6,071 bases of DNA from CANJQH01 sp031368515 (GTDB lineage: Bacteria > Chloroflexota > Anaerolineae > J036 > Brachytrichaceae): positions 1 to 6,071 of the forward strand of contig JANMNW010000002.1 in NCBI GenBank assembly GCA_031368515.1, written 5' to 3'. The notes under the pieces were generated by a model. It was not told the origin of the DNA, did not search any database, and worked only from the letters and a program-made list of their open reading frames with translations. Positions 4,778-6,071 of the stretch are shown here, piece by piece; positions within the stretch are counted from its first letter, which is position 1; each line of letters begins with the position of its first letter. A program made the translations under genes and the position numbers.

Positions 4778-6071
4778 ATGGCAAACGCAACGCTCGCGCC
4801 CGGCCAAATGCTGGGGAAATACAAAGTCACCAGCCACATCGCCAGCGGGGCCATGGGCATGGTCTATCGCGCCCGCGACACCAAGCTCAATCGCGATGTG
4901 GCGCTTAAGGTGCTCTTTCCGCATCTGACCAGCGATCCCAATTTGATGCGGCGCTTCCAGCGCGAAGCCCAGACGATCGCCCAGCTCGACCATCCCAATA
5001 TCGTGGCGTTATATGACACCGACCATGCCGATGGATATCACTACATCGCGATGCAGTTTATCGACGGCGCCAGCCTGGGCAGCCGGTTGCGCCAGGGCGG
5101 ACCGCGGCCGAGCGTGCGCGATACGCTGGAAATCGCGCGCCAAGTTGGCGGCGCACTGGCCTATGCACACACTCGGGGGCTGGTGCATCGCGATGTCAAG
5201 CCGGACAATATTCTGTGCTCAAAAGACGGCCGCTATTACCTGACCGACTTCAGCATCGTGCAGCTGGCCGATGGCACGCATCTGACCCAGACATTTGCCT
5301 CCCTGGGCACGCCGGCCTACATGTCGCCCGAGCAAGGCCAGGGCAACAAGGTCATCGATCATCGCAGCGACATCTACTCGTTCGGCGTGGTGCTGTACGA
5401 GCTGCTCGCCGGCACGCCGCCGTTTGAAGCCACCACGCCCATCGGCGTGGTGATGAAGCACATCAACGAGCCGCCGCCGCCTTTGAACAAACGCCGGCCG
5501 GATTTGCCCGCCGATCTGCGCAGATTTATCGAGAAAGCGCTGGCCAAAAAGCCGTCCGACCGGCATCAAAGCGCAAGCGATCTGGTGCGCGGCGCCGAAC
5601 AGCTTCTGGCGAGCGGCAGCGCGGTCAAACCAAACGAGGAACATCGGTTGCGCTGGCTGCTGGCCGGCGTTGCCGCCATCTTGCTTGCGGTGAGCGGCGT
5701 GGTCACTATGGCGCTGCTGGCCACGCGGTCCGATTCGCCCGCGGTCGCCACTGCCACGCTGATTGCGGCAACAACTGCCACCGCGGCGCCAGCCAGCAGC
5801 GGCACGGCCTCGGCCACGGCGCCGCCAACCGACGCGCCCGCAGTTGCACCGACCGCCGCCGCAGCCACGCCCACGGCATTGGCGCCCGCGGCGGCGACCG
5901 AAACAGCGATGTCCACCAGCACTCAGGTGGCGCTGCCCAGTGAAACGCCACGCCCGACCCGCACGCGGTTGCCCAGCGCAACGCCATTGCCAACACTGAC
6001 CGAGACGCCCTCCGTCACGCCCACCCCAGCGGCCAGCCGCACGCCCACGCGCACCCCACCGCCCACGGTCA
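4778..6071 (+). CDS. Membrane-anchored Hanks-type Ser/Thr protein kinase (3' truncated by window edge)
   Basis: The frame from ATG 4778 stays open to the window end (431 residues seen). Kinase domain, residues about 15-275: Gly-rich loop IASGAMGMVY (21-30), ATP-binding Lys44 in VALKVL, helix-C Glu63, catalytic loop HRDVKPDN (137-144) with Asp139, metal-binding Asp157 in DFS where DFG is usual, activation-segment end SPE (183-185), and Asp198 in SDIYSFG. A juxtamembrane stretch leads to one transmembrane helix (about 293-316). After it comes an extracytoplasmic Ala/Thr/Pro/Ser-rich tail with many TPT and TRTP runs, common in Chloroflexota receptor-type kinases. No PASTA or other sensor domain is seen before the edge. 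The kinase should phosphorylate Ser/Thr of cytoplasmic proteins, with unknown substrate and signal. The start is chosen because the usual short lead (GQMLGKYKV) follows it and an in-frame TGA lies upstream (4718-4720) with no other ATG between. The Shine-Dalgarno sequence is weak (CAGG, 4767-4770). Confidence 0.95.
   Translation, partial: MANATLAPGQMLGKYKVTSHIASGAMGMVYRARDTKLNRDVALKVLFPHLTSDPNLMRRFQREAQTIAQLDHPNIVALYDTDHADGYHYIAMQFIDGASLGSRLRQGGPRPSVRDTLEIARQVGGALAYAHTRGLVHRDVKPDNILCSKDGRYYLTDFSIVQLADGTHLTQTFASLGTPAYMSPEQGQGNKVIDHRSDIYSFGVVLYELLAGTPPFEATTPIGVVMKHINEPPPPLNKRRPDLPADLRRFIEKALAKKPSDRHQSASDLVRGAEQLLASGSAVKPNEEHRLRWLLAGVAAILLAVSGVVTMALLATRSDSPAVATATLIAATTATAAPASSGTASATAPPTDAPAVAPTAAAATPTALAPAAATETAMSTSTQVALPSETPRPTRTRLPSATPLPTLTETPSVTPTPAASRTPTRTPPPTV

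Noticed and set aside
5566..5922. Minus-strand Ala/Val-rich 118-codon frame opposite the kinase tail
   Set aside because: Its apparent hydrophobicity is the complement of the GC-rich Ala/Thr/Pro codons of the kinase tail. It has no start context or motif.

Overview
This looks like a high-GC bacterial chromosome segment. It is most likely from the Chloroflexota (Anaerolineae/Caldilineae-type). That is an inference from two features: a Hanks-type Ser/Thr kinase whose extracellular tail is a long Thr/Pro/Ala/Ser stretch rich in TPT and PTRTP runs, and a preceding gene whose Gly/Arg-rich C-terminus resembles bacterial RRM RNA-binding proteins. No 16S or other phylogenetic marker is present, so the assignment is tentative.

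Layout. Positions 1-138 hold the tail of a Gly/Arg-rich protein gene, followed by a small GCAA-loop hairpin and a textbook intrinsic terminator (177-219). Positions 241-340 are an AT-rich regulatory island with a 10-8-10 perfect inverted repeat and a TATAAT box. It lies ahead of a complete 691-aa P1B-type heavy-metal ATPase (341-2416) of the SPC/HEGST subgroup (P1B-4: Co/Zn/Cd/Fe(II) efflux). Convergent to it, 8 bp away, is a 426-aa MFS exporter of the EntS/MFS_3 type (2425-3705, minus). Upstream of the MFS gene on the same strand are the remains of a LigT-like 2H phosphoesterase-type gene (3742-4526, minus). It is broken by a frameshift and by an 88-bp inverted-repeat element. After about 250 bp with no convincing gene, a membrane-anchored Ser/Thr protein kinase starts at 4778 and runs off the window end.

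The most interesting structure is the 88-bp element at 4189-4276. It has near-perfect terminal inverted repeats of about 28 bp, is flanked by TA on both sides, and has no room for a transposase. It therefore looks like a MITE of the Tc1/mariner-IS630 type. In silico removal of the element plus one TA (90 bp) joins the flanks in frame and restores a His-Tyr motif that reads as the first catalytic motif of a 2H protein. The insertion therefore sits inside the putative active site. The element also supplies stop codons and a new GTG start for the downstream fragment.

The genes do not form an obvious single pathway. The metal ATPase and the MFS exporter are both efflux-type membrane proteins but are convergently transcribed. 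The kinase is a separate signalling gene. I see no CRISPR array, tRNA, rRNA, phage gene or defence operon, and no clear new multi-gene system.
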